This document shows positions 1 to 8,473 of a stretch of 32,962 nucleotides of DNA, piece after piece. Location of the stretch: the NCBI GenBank assembly GCA_016288755.1, contig JAEELE010000082.1:1-32962 (forward strand), given 5' to 3'. A model generated the notes under the pieces. It did not search any database and was not told where the DNA came from. It saw nothing but the letters and a program-made list of their open reading frames with translations. The stretch is from Oscillospiraceae bacterium (lineage in GTDB: Bacteria; Bacillota; Clostridia; Oscillospirales; Ruminococcaceae). Each line of letters starts with the position of its first letter. The stretch's first letter is position 1. Both the position numbers and the translations under genes were made by a program.

Positions 1-1
1 C

Positions 2-1909
2 GACGACAGCGCGTTTTCGGGCTGCAAAAAGCTCTCGGAGCTCAGGCTCAATGACGGGCTGGAGCGCATCGGCGAGAATGCCTTCTCGGGGTGCAGCGCC
101 CTGACGGCGATCACGGTCCCGGCGAGCGTCACGGAGATCGGAGAACAGTCCGGCTGCGCGCTGACAGAGGTCTGCGGCGTACCCGGTACTGCGGCAGAAG
201 CCTTCGCAAAGGCAAACGGCATCCGATTCCGCGCGATCTCCGGCGATCAGCCCGATATGACGATCGACTTCACGGCAGACGGCTGGTATTTCGGAAATTC
301 CGGAGCGGTATTCGGGTCAACCTACCGCCTGAGCGACCGCGACCGCGTACTGACGGAAATGCTCGAGCCCGTCAGCACCGACGAAATGGACGGTGCATGG
401 AGCGGCTCGTGCTTCGGGCTCTGCCTGACGGTGCTGCTGGCGAAGAACGGCTTGCTGCCACCCGACCAGCTGCAGGCGGGCGCAGGGACGCTGCATGAGG
501 TCGAGCCGACGGAGCAGATCATCTCAATGATCAACTACTATCACGCCGTGCAGTATTCTGCGGCATATCTCCAGACGCAGCCCTCTGCGGTGCGCGGGGA
601 ATCCGCTGCGCAGACGCTCGCGCGGCTGATCCGCTCCGCGGCGCTCGTGCCGGAGGGCGGCTCTCCCCTGCTGGTTGACATGACGACGCGCACCGGGCGT
701 CACTGCGTGCTGGCTTACGGCACTGAGCCTGCCGACAGGACCGAAAACGGCAGGCACTACGACGGCAGAATCCTCGTCTGGGACCCCAATTTCCCCGCGG
801 CGCTGAACGACGACACCTGCATCTACTACAACAGCGAAACGCTCGACTGCTGCCTGCCGTATTACGGAATCGGCGGCGGGGTCGGCGGCATCAACACCGT
901 CACAAACGATCTGGACGTGCTGAACGCCCTCCCCTATTTTGACGCGGTCAAGGTGCCGGGCGACGTCAACTGCGACGACACGGTGAATATCGCGGATGCG
1001 GTGCTGCTGGCACGCTATCTGGCGGAGGACACTGCGGTTCAGGTCAGCGCGCAGGGCAAGGAGAATGCGGAGCTGGACGGCGCCCCGGGGCTGACCCCCG
1101 ACGACAGCGTCATTCTGCTCGAGAATCTCGCCGGGCTGCGCAAATACCGCGAGGCAGTGCAGGGCTTCAGCTTTACGGCAAATGCGGACGGCTGGACGGT
1201 CACAGGCATCGACCCTTCCCTGACGGCTGTGCGCATCCCGGAGGAATATGAAAACAAGCCCGTGACCGCGGTCGATCTGGGCTGTGCGGAGAATACGAAG
1301 TGGCAGTCTGTCAGCATCCCCGCGAGCGTGACGGCGATCCTGTCGCCGGGCGCAGTGCACAGCTTTCTGACGGCATACGAGGTCGCCGCGGAAAATCCCG
1401 CATACCAAAGCATTGACGGCGTGCTGTTTGACCGGTCAGGCAAAACGCTCATCCGCTATCCGAACGGACGCACCGACTCGAATTATTATATGCCGGACGG
1501 CGTGGAAGCAATCGGAGATGAAGCATTTTACGGCAATCTGCGGCTGAGCGAGGTGTATTTCAATGCAGAGCTTCGCAGCATCGGCAGGCTCGCGCTTGCG
1601 AAAACCGGCATCAAGTATGTGACCTTCCCCGATTCGCTCGAGGTCATCGGCGAATACGCCCTCTGCGACGTTGTGTCGCTGCGCTCCCTGATAATCCCGG
1701 AAAACGTCATTTCGGCAGAGCGGATCTTCAAAGGGTGCAAGCGGCTGACCGAGGTCGCCTTCCAGCGCGAAGAGCCCTGCTATGAGAACGTCTTTGACGA
1801 GTTTACGGGGAATGTCACGGTGTTCCCGCCGCCGGGCACTGAGGAGCGCTATGCCGCGCAGCTGGCGGATGCAATCGCAGCAGGCTATGTGACAGTTTCG
1901 TATTATTGA
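2..1909 (+). CDS. Leucine-rich-repeat / cysteine peptidase protein with internal dockerin (5' partial)
   Basis: The reading frame is open from base 2, so the N-terminus lies outside the window; 635 residues are visible. Residues 1-70 are BspA-type leucine-rich repeats with the recurring AFSGC motif. The middle holds a papain/C39-like cysteine peptidase domain: SGSCFGLC with Cys137, HCVLAYG with His234 and a DPN motif at 261-263 fit a Cys-His-Asp/Asn triad. Residues 320-380 are a dockerin (GDVNCDD...NIADAVLLARYLAED, then a second calcium loop at about TPDDSVILLENL). Residues 390-635 return to LRR repeats. The dockerin should tether the protein to a scaffoldin cohesin outside the cell. An internal dockerin is unusual, since most are terminal. 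The LRR and dockerin assignments are firm; peptidase activity is inferred from the motifs. No clear terminator follows. The signal peptide, if present, would be upstream of the window. Confidence 0.85.
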   Translation, partial: DDSAFSGCKKLSELRLNDGLERIGENAFSGCSALTAITVPASVTEIGEQSGCALTEVCGVPGTAAEAFAKANGIRFRAISGDQPDMTIDFTADGWYFGNSGAVFGSTYRLSDRDRVLTEMLEPVSTDEMDGAWSGSCFGLCLTVLLAKNGLLPPDQLQAGAGTLHEVEPTEQIISMINYYHAVQYSAAYLQTQPSAVRGESAAQTLARLIRSAALVPEGGSPLLVDMTTRTGRHCVLAYGTEPADRTENGRHYDGRILVWDPNFPAALNDDTCIYYNSETLDCCLPYYGIGGGVGGINTVTNDLDVLNALPYFDAVKVPGDVNCDDTVNIADAVLLARYLAEDTAVQVSAQGKENAELDGAPGLTPDDSVILLENLAGLRKYREAVQGFSFTANADGWTVTGIDPSLTAVRIPEEYENKPVTAVDLGCAENTKWQSVSIPASVTAILSPGAVHSFLTAYEVAAENPAYQSIDGVLFDRSGKTLIRYPNGRTDSNYYMPDGVEAIGDEAFYGNLRLSEVYFNAELRSIGRLALAKTGIKYVTFPDSLEVIGEYALCDVVSLRSLIIPENVISAERIFKGCKRLTEVAFQREEPCYENVFDEFTGNVTVFPPPGTEERYAAQLADAIAAGYVTVSYY

Positions 1910-2058
1910 GCGCAGCATGACGAACAACGGCTTTCTGATACAATATGCCGGGCATTTTGCCATGGGAATATCTGATGTGCGGTGTATGATGATCGTCGGA
2001 AGCATCGGCATTTGGCGTAGAGATACCAAAAAATAAAAACCGTATGAGGAGTACTGAT

Positions 2059-3642
2059 ATGAAGAAAAAAACGCTCATTGCCGCTGCTGTTGTGCTCGTT
2101 CTGGGGCTCTGTGCGGTACTGTTCAGCAAATTTGCCCGGCAGCGCAGCTCCGACATGATGCACCTGACGGATGACAGCCTCGGACAGACTGTGACCGTCG
2201 ATATCAGCGAGCCGCTGCCCGTCAACCGGAACAGCTGGCTGCTGGGCTTTGAAGACGATGAAAACGCCGTCGAGATTCGCGTGCTGCTGACTGACGCCTT
2301 TGCACGCACCTTCGAGCGCTATGTCGAGCAAAATGTGCCGGTGACCGGCATCATTCGCAAAAGCACCCCGGAAATGTTTGAGGAGGACTGTCAGACGATC
2401 ATTGATTATGTGCAGATGCTCTCTGAAGTCTCCGACGACTTCGGCGAGATCACGGACGACTACATCGCCTCTCTGCGTTCGTGCATTTCGCCGTATTACA
2501 TCGAGGCAACAGCGCTGAACAACGACTCCTTTGCCGCAGTGAAGCAGGGCGTTTTCATCGCGGGAATCGTGCTGCTGATTGTCGGCGGCATTCTGCTGAT
2601 CGCGGCGCTCCTGCGCAGATCAGCTTGGAAGGTCGCGCTGGCGTGCATCTGCATCGTCGCCGTTCCGGCGCTGATCGTCGGCATCGTTTTCTTCCGCAAG
2701 CTGCAAACGGTTTTCAGCATTCGCGGAGACAGCAGCGGCATGTATTGCATGGAATACACCGAGGACGCCAAGCTCGCCGAGCTGCTGAACGCGAATATCA
2801 CAAGCGACAGCGATCTGCTGGCGTTTCTGCAGAAGGAGGAGCTCTGCGGTCTGCCGGTCGATCTGAAAACCGGACAGAACGGCTGCGCGGCATTCAAGGC
2901 AGCAGCCGCGGACGGCACCGTGCTCTTCGGCAGGAATTTCGATTACCCCGAGACCGATACGCTGATGATCTTCTGCGACCCGAAAAACGCCTACGCCTCC
3001 TACGCACTGGCGGACCTCCGGGAGATCGGCATCAGCACGCGGCGCGGCAAGATCGACCCGGATTCTCCGCTGGGGCGCTTTGTCATGCTGGCGGCGCATT
3101 ACGTCGTGACAGACGGCTTCAACGAAGCAGGGCTCGGCGTCGCGACGCTGCAGCTCGATAACGGCGAGATCCACCAGAACACCGGCAAGCCCGATCTGTT
3201 TGTCTATTGCGCCGTGCGCGTGCTGCTCGACCGCTGTGCGACCGTCGACGACGCGCTCAGCCTGCTCGAAGCTTACGACATTCACTCGCACAACGGCAAC
3301 CGGCAGCATCTGTTTATCGTGGACAAGACCGGGCGCTCGGTCGTTGTCGAATGGTCTGACAGCGAAATGTTTGTCAACGAGCTCGACGCCTGCACCAACT
3401 CGGTGCTGACCCCCGGCGACGATTACGGCGCGGGTGCCGACGACCGCCTGCCGACGATTCTCGCGGCGCTGCAGGAACACGACGGCACACTCTCGCGCGA
3501 TGAGGCAAGGGATTTGCTCGCTGCCGTCGCGCAGGAGGACTACACAGAGTGGTCTTGCGTCTATGATCTCAACCGGTTTGCGGTCGACGTCTGGCTCGAT
3601 GAGCATTTTGACCAGCCCTATCACTTCGGAAGCGAGGAGTGA
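2059..3642 (+). CDS. Membrane-anchored Ntn-hydrolase (choloylglycine hydrolase / C45 acyltransferase-like)
   Basis: This 527-aa protein has one N-terminal membrane segment (residues about 4-24), an outer domain of about 140 residues, two further hydrophobic helices (about 165-186 and 192-212), then a C-terminal Ntn-hydrolase domain. The domain begins near Cys276 in NGCAAF, followed by GTVLFGRNFDYPETD, the conserved Arg/Asp block of linear amide C-N hydrolases (bile-salt hydrolase, penicillin V acylase, C45 acyltransferases). In this superfamily the Cys becomes the N-terminal nucleophile after removal of a propeptide; here that propeptide would contain all three membrane helices. I chose the ATG at 2059 because GAGGAG at 2045-2051 sits 8 bases upstream, whereas the ATG at 2044 overlaps that site. 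The substrate is unknown. The last codons and TGA lie in the heptamer repeat that follows. Confidence 0.8.
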   Translation: MKKKTLIAAAVVLVLGLCAVLFSKFARQRSSDMMHLTDDSLGQTVTVDISEPLPVNRNSWLLGFEDDENAVEIRVLLTDAFARTFERYVEQNVPVTGIIRKSTPEMFEEDCQTIIDYVQMLSEVSDDFGEITDDYIASLRSCISPYYIEATALNNDSFAAVKQGVFIAGIVLLIVGGILLIAALLRRSAWKVALACICIVAVPALIVGIVFFRKLQTVFSIRGDSSGMYCMEYTEDAKLAELLNANITSDSDLLAFLQKEELCGLPVDLKTGQNGCAAFKAAAADGTVLFGRNFDYPETDTLMIFCDPKNAYASYALADLREIGISTRRGKIDPDSPLGRFVMLAAHYVVTDGFNEAGLGVATLQLDNGEIHQNTGKPDLFVYCAVRVLLDRCATVDDALSLLEAYDIHSHNGNRQHLFIVDKTGRSVVVEWSDSEMFVNELDACTNSVLTPGDDYGAGADDRLPTILAALQEHDGTLSRDEARDLLAAVAQEDYTEWSCVYDLNRFAVDVWLDEHFDQPYHFGSEE

Positions 3643-3835
3643 GGAATGAATGCGGAATGACGAGTTAGGAGTGAGCAGTGAGGAGTGTTGCATGGCGCTG
3701 ACGCGCCTTCTTGCAGGTTGATTCTCCCAGTGTTTCACATCATCAGCGCAGAAGTGCCGGAACAACCCGTCATTCCGCATTCACTTTCTCCCTCCTACCT
3801 GCTCCCTCCTACCTCCTCCCTCTGCCCTTCTCACT
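3635..3835. repeat. Heptamer-repeat hairpin element, copy A (minus orientation)
   Basis: The left arm (3635-3682) is built of 7-bp units of the GAGGAGT/GAGTGAG type; the right arm (3768-3832) has CTCCCTC/CTACCTG/CTACCTC units. A perfect 15-bp inverted repeat joins them: 3648-3662 and 3768-3782. Read on the minus strand it matches copies B and C: GGAGGNA heptamers, then GTGAAT-GCGGAAT, then ACTCCTC heptamers. It differs by about 65 extra central bases (about 3688-3752). The left arm contains the TGA stop of the preceding gene at 3640-3642. Confidence 0.8.
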
Positions 3836-3845
3836 TTTGCTATGC

Positions 3846-3880
3846 AAAAAACCGGCAGCACCGTCAAAAGTGCTGTCGGT
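3846..3880 (-). terminator. Rho-independent terminator of the U32-like gene
   Basis: On the minus strand an 11-bp stem (3880-3870 with 3861-3851, one G-U pair) is followed by a run of six T (A at 3846-3851 on the plus strand). It lies 15 bases past the stop codon at 3895. Confidence 0.85.
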
Positions 3881-3894
3881 TTCCGTTTCTGCGG

Positions 3895-4836
3895 TCAGCA
3901 GAGATAGGTCATCGCGCCGCTCTCGGTCAGCATGCTGTAGAGCGCAAACCGCGCCTCGTCCCGGTGCTCCGGCGCTGCCATGTAGTACATATACGTCTCG
4001 ATCAGATTCGGCACGCTCGCCGTTCTGCCCTCGATCTTGAACTGTGAAAAGCCCATCGGCAGATATTTCTCCCAGATCGCTTCCGGTGAGATATGTGTTC
4101 TGAGATCCTTGATCGCGAAGATATTGCGCTTGGAATACGGGCAGCTGCGGAAATTGTGCGGGTCGTGCGCTGCCAGATCAAACGGCTGCTGCGGATTCTT
4201 TCTGATATGCGCACAGAACGCGATCTGCTGCAAGCCGATATCCTGATAATGCTGTGATCTGTTCGGACATTCCGGCATGCAGCAGGCGTTGACGAGCAGC
4301 TCGACGTCCTGCTTGCGCGGCAGCCTTTCCAGTATCTCAAAGCGGTTGTTGAGGTCGTAGTCCGCCACGACAATGTGATAATCCTGCTCAAGCTCGGCGC
4401 GCAGCCCCTCCTCGGTATTGCGGCGCTTGCAGGTGGAGCTGGTCAGCCTGAACTCCGGGTAGTTTCGGCGCAGATAGTCCTCCAGCAGCGGCGACGCGAC
4501 GATCACGCCGTTCTGCCCGTTGTTCGCGAGATGCAGCATCGTGTTGCAGCGCTCGTCGCTCAGATGCTTTTTCTCGAGCATCAGATTGGTGAAGGTGAAG
4601 CGCAGCGGGATCCCGCGGCTGTTGAATTCCTTGATGACGATCTTCATGAACGACCTGTCCGCGTAGCCGCCCGACGATCTGCCGCCGTTCCAGAGACAGG
4701 GCGGAAAGACCCCGTAGACCGAGGCGATCTCCACGCCCTCGCGGAAGTATTCGGGATGCCGCCGCAGCAGCTCCGCAAACAGCAGATTCAGCTTAAAGTA
4801 GCCGGAAAAATTCGGAAGATGAAACCTCGCTCGCAT
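3895..4836 (-). CDS. Peptidase U32-like (UbiU/UbiV/YhbU-related) protein
   Basis: A 313-aa soluble protein with no signal peptide. Features typical of the U32 superfamily are a cysteine cluster ACCMPECPNR near residues 185-192 followed by HY, further cysteines near 209 (FCAHI) and 232 (FRSCPYS), and a C-terminal FKIEGR that matches the conserved K-[IL]-EGR motif. In UbiU/UbiV four such cysteines bind a 4Fe-4S cluster; that they do so here is inference. The upstream region reads ADYDLNNRFEIL, again U32-like. At 313 aa it matches the short, single-domain members. Start: AGGAGG 7 bases upstream of ATG 4836. It is monocistronic, with its own promoter at 4885-4913 and its own terminator. The substrate is unknown: RNA hydroxylation, collagen-like peptide cleavage and cofactor roles are all known in the superfamily. 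Confidence 0.65.
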   Translation of the reverse strand: MRARFHLPNFSGYFKLNLLFAELLRRHPEYFREGVEIASVYGVFPPCLWNGGRSSGGYADRSFMKIVIKEFNSRGIPLRFTFTNLMLEKKHLSDERCNTMLHLANNGQNGVIVASPLLEDYLRRNYPEFRLTSSTCKRRNTEEGLRAELEQDYHIVVADYDLNNRFEILERLPRKQDVELLVNACCMPECPNRSQHYQDIGLQQIAFCAHIRKNPQQPFDLAAHDPHNFRSCPYSKRNIFAIKDLRTHISPEAIWEKYLPMGFSQFKIEGRTASVPNLIETYMYYMAAPEHRDEARFALYSMLTESGAMTYLC

Positions 4837-4884
4837 AGATGCCTCCTAGATTTACATTGCTGCACATCACGCGCTGCTGCTTCT

Positions 4885-4913
4885 ATTATATCGGATGATT
4901 GCGGGTTTGTCAA
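4885..4913 (-). promoter_or_regulatory. Sigma-A promoter for the U32-like gene
   Basis: On the minus strand TTGACA (4913-4908), a 17-bp spacer and TATAAT (4890-4885): a perfect consensus promoter about 50 bases upstream of the start at 4836. Confidence 0.85.
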
Positions 4914-4924
4914 TCGCACACAGG

Positions 4925-4960
4925 AAAACAGCGGTATGCCATGCAGCAAACCGCTGTTTT
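4925..4960 (-). terminator. Terminator downstream of the GH97 gene
   Basis: AAAACAGCGGT (4925-4935) pairs with ACCGCTGTTTT (4950-4960), an 11-bp perfect stem with A/T ends that can act on either strand. It starts 9 bases past the GH97 stop at 4969. Confidence 0.8.
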
Positions 4961-4968
4961 GCGTCAAT

Positions 4969-7900
4969 TCACGTCTGCGCAGTCAGGAACTGGACCATCG
5001 TCACGGCGTCGTTTGCATCGACCTTACCGTTCTGGTCCATGTCAGCGAGCCACTCAATATGGGAATTCGGGAAGCTCGTCAGAATGCCGCGCTTCAGCAG
5101 CGTCAGGTCGCGCGCGTCGATCTGACCGTTTTCATCGAGATCGCCGATCAGCCCGCTCTCCTCGGGAATCGCCAGCGCGATGCGGTCGACCGAAGGCGCA
5201 TTTCCACTGTTGTTGTAGAGCATAACGGTATTCTTTCCCGCCTTGAGATTGACGGTGACACTTGCGGCGCGGATGCCCTTCCAGTCGCCCTTGTTCGCGT
5301 AGCAGTTGTCGATCTGCGTTGCAAAGCTGCCGTTCACATCAATTTTCAGCGTGCGCGGCTCACCGGAGACATAGTAGACGCGCAGCGTGTATTCGCCGTC
5401 CTGCGGAGCAGTCACGTTCTCGAAGGTGACAGTGCCGCCGTTGCTGCCGCCGACATAACCGACGTAGGCGTTGTTCGAGCAGAATTTTCCGTCGCTGCCG
5501 GAGGTGATTCTCGCATTGCTGCCGAGCTTGGCATTCTCTGCCTCATAACTGACATAGTTTGCGTAGGGCGAGGTGAGATCCATCGTGCCCTTGGTCAGCT
5601 TGATCACAAAGCCGCCGTTTGCGAGCATATCCTGCGTGATCGTGTCGTCCTTGGTCAGACCGGTCTGCACAGTGACCTTGAGATCGCTGCCGTTCTCGTT
5701 GTCGGCGAAGATATAGGCGTTGTATTTGCCCGAATCGGAGATCAGATCGGAGAGCTTGATTTTTACGGTACGCTTTGCAATCGTCGAAGCGCCGATGTAC
5801 CATTCAGCATCGCTGCGCCGTGCGGTCACATTGAACTGCATCGGTCTGCCATCGATCACATACATGTCATCCCATGCGACCGGGACGTCATTGAGCAGCG
5901 GCAGTGCGGAGCTGCCCTCATAGGTATAGACTGAATGCGCAAAATGCTGGATACCCGATTCGATCGTGACGACATCTGCGAGCGCGAAGCCTGCCGTCGC
6001 CTTGATGCCGTAGATCGGCAGACCGGGCGGCGTGAAGTCAGCAGAACCGACCACATTTCTTGTGAAAGTGTAGGAGACGCGGTTTTCCAGCGAGGGTGAA
6101 TCAAACCATTTGTAGTATTCCGCGCCGTTGATCGCCTCATAGGAAAGCACGTTCGGGAAAGTGCGGCTCTCACCGCGCGGGATCGTGCAGCCGTGGAAGA
6201 GCACCATCAGCTTGTTTTCTGCGGCGATCTTCATGCAGAGATACATCTGCTTCATGGTCTCCTGCGTGTCGCTCTCATAGTAATCTACCTTGACGCCCTG
6301 AACGCCGAGTCCGCTGACACGCTTGAACTCCCGGACGATCGTCTCCTCGTCGAGCAGCGAATAATAGGGATATGCGGGGTGACCCTGACTGTCCTTGTAT
6401 CCCGAATGCCCCGAGTTATTGACGCCGTACCAGAGCCAGATGCCGATGCCCTTTTCCGCACCGTAATCGCAGAGCTCCTTGATCTTGGCGGCGCTGTCAT
6501 CCCAGAGCGCCCAGCCGAAATCGACGCAGACATTGTCCCATCCGTTCTGCGCGGCAAAGTCGATATACTCCTTCTGCATGTGGTATTCGACCGGGGAATC
6601 ACCGCCGCTCGACCACCACGACCATGCCGTCTTGCCGGGCTTGAGCCAGCTCGTATCCTCCAGCACGGAGGGCGGGTTGAGATTGAGGATCAGGTCGCTC
6701 GAAGCCATCTGGTTGAGCGTGTCTCCGATGACAACCGCACGCCACGGCGTATGGAATGCACCGGACATCGTGATGCCGCTGACCTTGACGCCGCCCTTGA
6801 AGCGCAGGCTGTGGTAATTGCCGACAAACTGCAGCGCACCTGCACAGTAGGGGTTCTCCTCGTTGAACACATTTGCTTCGGAAACCGTCACCCAGTAATG
6901 ATCGCCGATCACACCGGTGTAAGGGCAGGAATAGGTCGCATTTGTCTCGTTCGGGCGCTCCTTCGGCAGCTCGACCATATTCCATTCATAGGTATTGTTC
7001 GGCCAGTTGCCCCAGAAGGTGCTGTTGCCCGGGAACATCACCTGCGTCTGCTCCTCCTTGATCGTGGCGCCGTGATTCAGCGCATAGCGCACGCCGACGC
7101 CGTCGTCATAAGTGCGGAGGATCACGGTCAGGATGCTGTCGCCCTTTGCAAGCGGGAAGGAGACCTCGTTGTAGCAGTCGCGCACCTTCACATGCTTGCC
7201 GGCAGGCATATCATAGGTTTCATCGTGCGACTGGCGTGTCGCTTCAGGCGCTTCCGACGCAAAGCCGGAAGAAAGATCCTCGGTGTTCGTGATCAGACCG
7301 AGCTTTGACGGCAGAATCACGGAATCGCCGTTTTTCTCGACCGAGTAGTAATAGCTGCCGCGCGCATCGACCCAGAATTTCGTGACGAGCGAGCCGTCCG
7401 GCGATTCTGTCTGCAGCGACGGGACGCTGTTGACCTCTGTGCCGCCGGGCGTATTCGCGGTCTCTGCGACGGGCTCGGTGCTCTCGGTGATCGTGTCCGC
7501 TTCAAAGGTATACAGAAATGCCGGGTCGTCCGGGAGCGCTGCGGACTGTGCCGCCGTCAGCGGATAGGTGTAGAACGCAACATCGTCGATGCGCCCGCGG
7601 ATATCCTTATCCGAATAGACCGAATGACCGACCGCGTTATAGGTGTAGTATTGCAGCAGCTTCTCGGAGAAGAGCGCGCTGCAGGCGTCCGCGAGCGCGT
7701 CGGCGCCCTCCCCTGCTGTCGTCTGCGCCTTGCCGTCGATGTAGTACACGGCACCCTTCGGCGAATAGACCGCCGTGAGCAGATGCCAGTCCGTATCGGG
7801 CGCGGCGCCGAGCGTGAAGATCGACCGGTGCTTGCCGTCGTTTTCGGTTTCGGCTTTGCCCGCAAAGACACTGGCGCGGAATGCGGTCTTGTCGTTCAGG

Positions 7901-8325
7901 TCGATCGAAATATCCGGTGAATTGTAGCCGTTGGTGTTGCCTGTGCCGAGCGGCACGGTCGCAAACTGGAACAGACGGCTGTAGCTTGCAGAATCCGCCG
8001 CGAGCTGCACGCGCATCGAGAATGAAAAGCCCGCACTGCAATCCTGCGCGAACATTGCCGGAAGCTGCAGCCATCCCGCCCCGAAGGCGTTGCCGTTCAG
8101 CAGCAGCACGTCAGAACCGAGCGTGCTGTCGTGCACCACACTCGCCCCCGAGCCGCGGATCACAGCGCTGCCCTCCGCGCTGCCGACGCTCGCGACCTGC
8201 GCGCCGGAAAGGCTCGCCGCCGCCGTGACTGTCTGTACAGGCGGCATCATCAGCGCGGTCTGTGACGCGAGCAAGACCGAAGCTGTCACCCCAAGCAGCC
8301 TGTGCATTCCCCTGTTTTGCTTCAT
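4969..8325 (-). CDS. Secreted LamG-GH97-CBM-dockerin glycosidase
   Basis: A 1118-aa modular enzyme. A signal peptide (to about residue 36) precedes a LamG/concanavalin-type domain (about 45-270). GH97 follows (about 290-915): the N-terminal beta-sandwich, then a TIM barrel marked by WSWWSSGGDSP near 567, VDFGWALWDD, and GVKVDYYESD with Asp681. Next come a CBM6/35-like domain (about 922-1050, YEAENAKLGS) and a C-terminal dockerin (about 1060-1118) with calcium loops DLDENGQID and DMDQNGKVD. GH97 enzymes are exo-acting alpha-glucosidases (inverting) or alpha-galactosidases (retaining). An Asp in the KVD position is, from memory of the family, the retaining nucleophile, so alpha-galactosidase-type activity is my inference. 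AGGAGG precedes ATG 8325. The dockerin lacks the VSAQGK insertion seen in the other three of the window and probably binds another cohesin. Confidence 0.9.
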   Translation of the reverse strand: MKQNRGMHRLLGVTASVLLASQTALMMPPVQTVTAAASLSGAQVASVGSAEGSAVIRGSGASVVHDSTLGSDVLLLNGNAFGAGWLQLPAMFAQDCSAGFSFSMRVQLAADSASYSRLFQFATVPLGTGNTNGYNSPDISIDLNDKTAFRASVFAGKAETENDGKHRSIFTLGAAPDTDWHLLTAVYSPKGAVYYIDGKAQTTAGEGADALADACSALFSEKLLQYYTYNAVGHSVYSDKDIRGRIDDVAFYTYPLTAAQSAALPDDPAFLYTFEADTITESTEPVAETANTPGGTEVNSVPSLQTESPDGSLVTKFWVDARGSYYYSVEKNGDSVILPSKLGLITNTEDLSSGFASEAPEATRQSHDETYDMPAGKHVKVRDCYNEVSFPLAKGDSILTVILRTYDDGVGVRYALNHGATIKEEQTQVMFPGNSTFWGNWPNNTYEWNMVELPKERPNETNATYSCPYTGVIGDHYWVTVSEANVFNEENPYCAGALQFVGNYHSLRFKGGVKVSGITMSGAFHTPWRAVVIGDTLNQMASSDLILNLNPPSVLEDTSWLKPGKTAWSWWSSGGDSPVEYHMQKEYIDFAAQNGWDNVCVDFGWALWDDSAAKIKELCDYGAEKGIGIWLWYGVNNSGHSGYKDSQGHPAYPYYSLLDEETIVREFKRVSGLGVQGVKVDYYESDTQETMKQMYLCMKIAAENKLMVLFHGCTIPRGESRTFPNVLSYEAINGAEYYKWFDSPSLENRVSYTFTRNVVGSADFTPPGLPIYGIKATAGFALADVVTIESGIQHFAHSVYTYEGSSALPLLNDVPVAWDDMYVIDGRPMQFNVTARRSDAEWYIGASTIAKRTVKIKLSDLISDSGKYNAYIFADNENGSDLKVTVQTGLTKDDTITQDMLANGGFVIKLTKGTMDLTSPYANYVSYEAENAKLGSNARITSGSDGKFCSNNAYVGYVGGSNGGTVTFENVTAPQDGEYTLRVYYVSGEPRTLKIDVNGSFATQIDNCYANKGDWKGIRAASVTVNLKAGKNTVMLYNNSGNAPSVDRIALAIPEESGLIGDLDENGQIDARDLTLLKRGILTSFPNSHIEWLADMDQNGKVDANDAVTMVQFLTAQT

Positions 8326-8384
8326 GATGTTTCCTCCTAAAATGAATTTGGTGTTTACTGCGGGATATATCTCTCTATGAGAAT

Positions 8385-8412
8385 ATTATAGCACAGAAAT
8401 CATTCATTTCAA
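8385..8412 (-). promoter_or_regulatory. Sigma-A promoter for the GH97 gene
   Basis: On the minus strand TTGAAA (8412-8407), a 16-bp spacer and a perfect TATAAT (8390-8385), about 60 bases upstream of the start at 8325. Confidence 0.7.
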
Positions 8413-8473
8413 GAGAAAAAATATAAAATTTATGGACAAAATGCGCGGATTCACACAGCCGCACCCTCCGGCG

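Noticed and set aside
1910..2058. Promoter or riboswitch before the Ntn hydrolase gene
   Set aside because: Only a TACAAT without a matching -35 and small weak hairpins were found; there is not enough to support a call.
5000..5155. EF-hand protein gene rather than a dockerin at the GH97 C-terminus
   Set aside because: The two DxDxNGxxD loops are in frame with the GH97 enzyme, have dockerin spacing and end the protein, so it is a dockerin module.
4375..5934. Long plus-strand open frame (519 codons) over the U32-like and GH97 genes
   Set aside because: It is antisense to two genes with clear family motifs, has no ribosome binding site, and its translation shows the low-complexity Arg/Ala/Val pattern of a GC-rich shadow frame.
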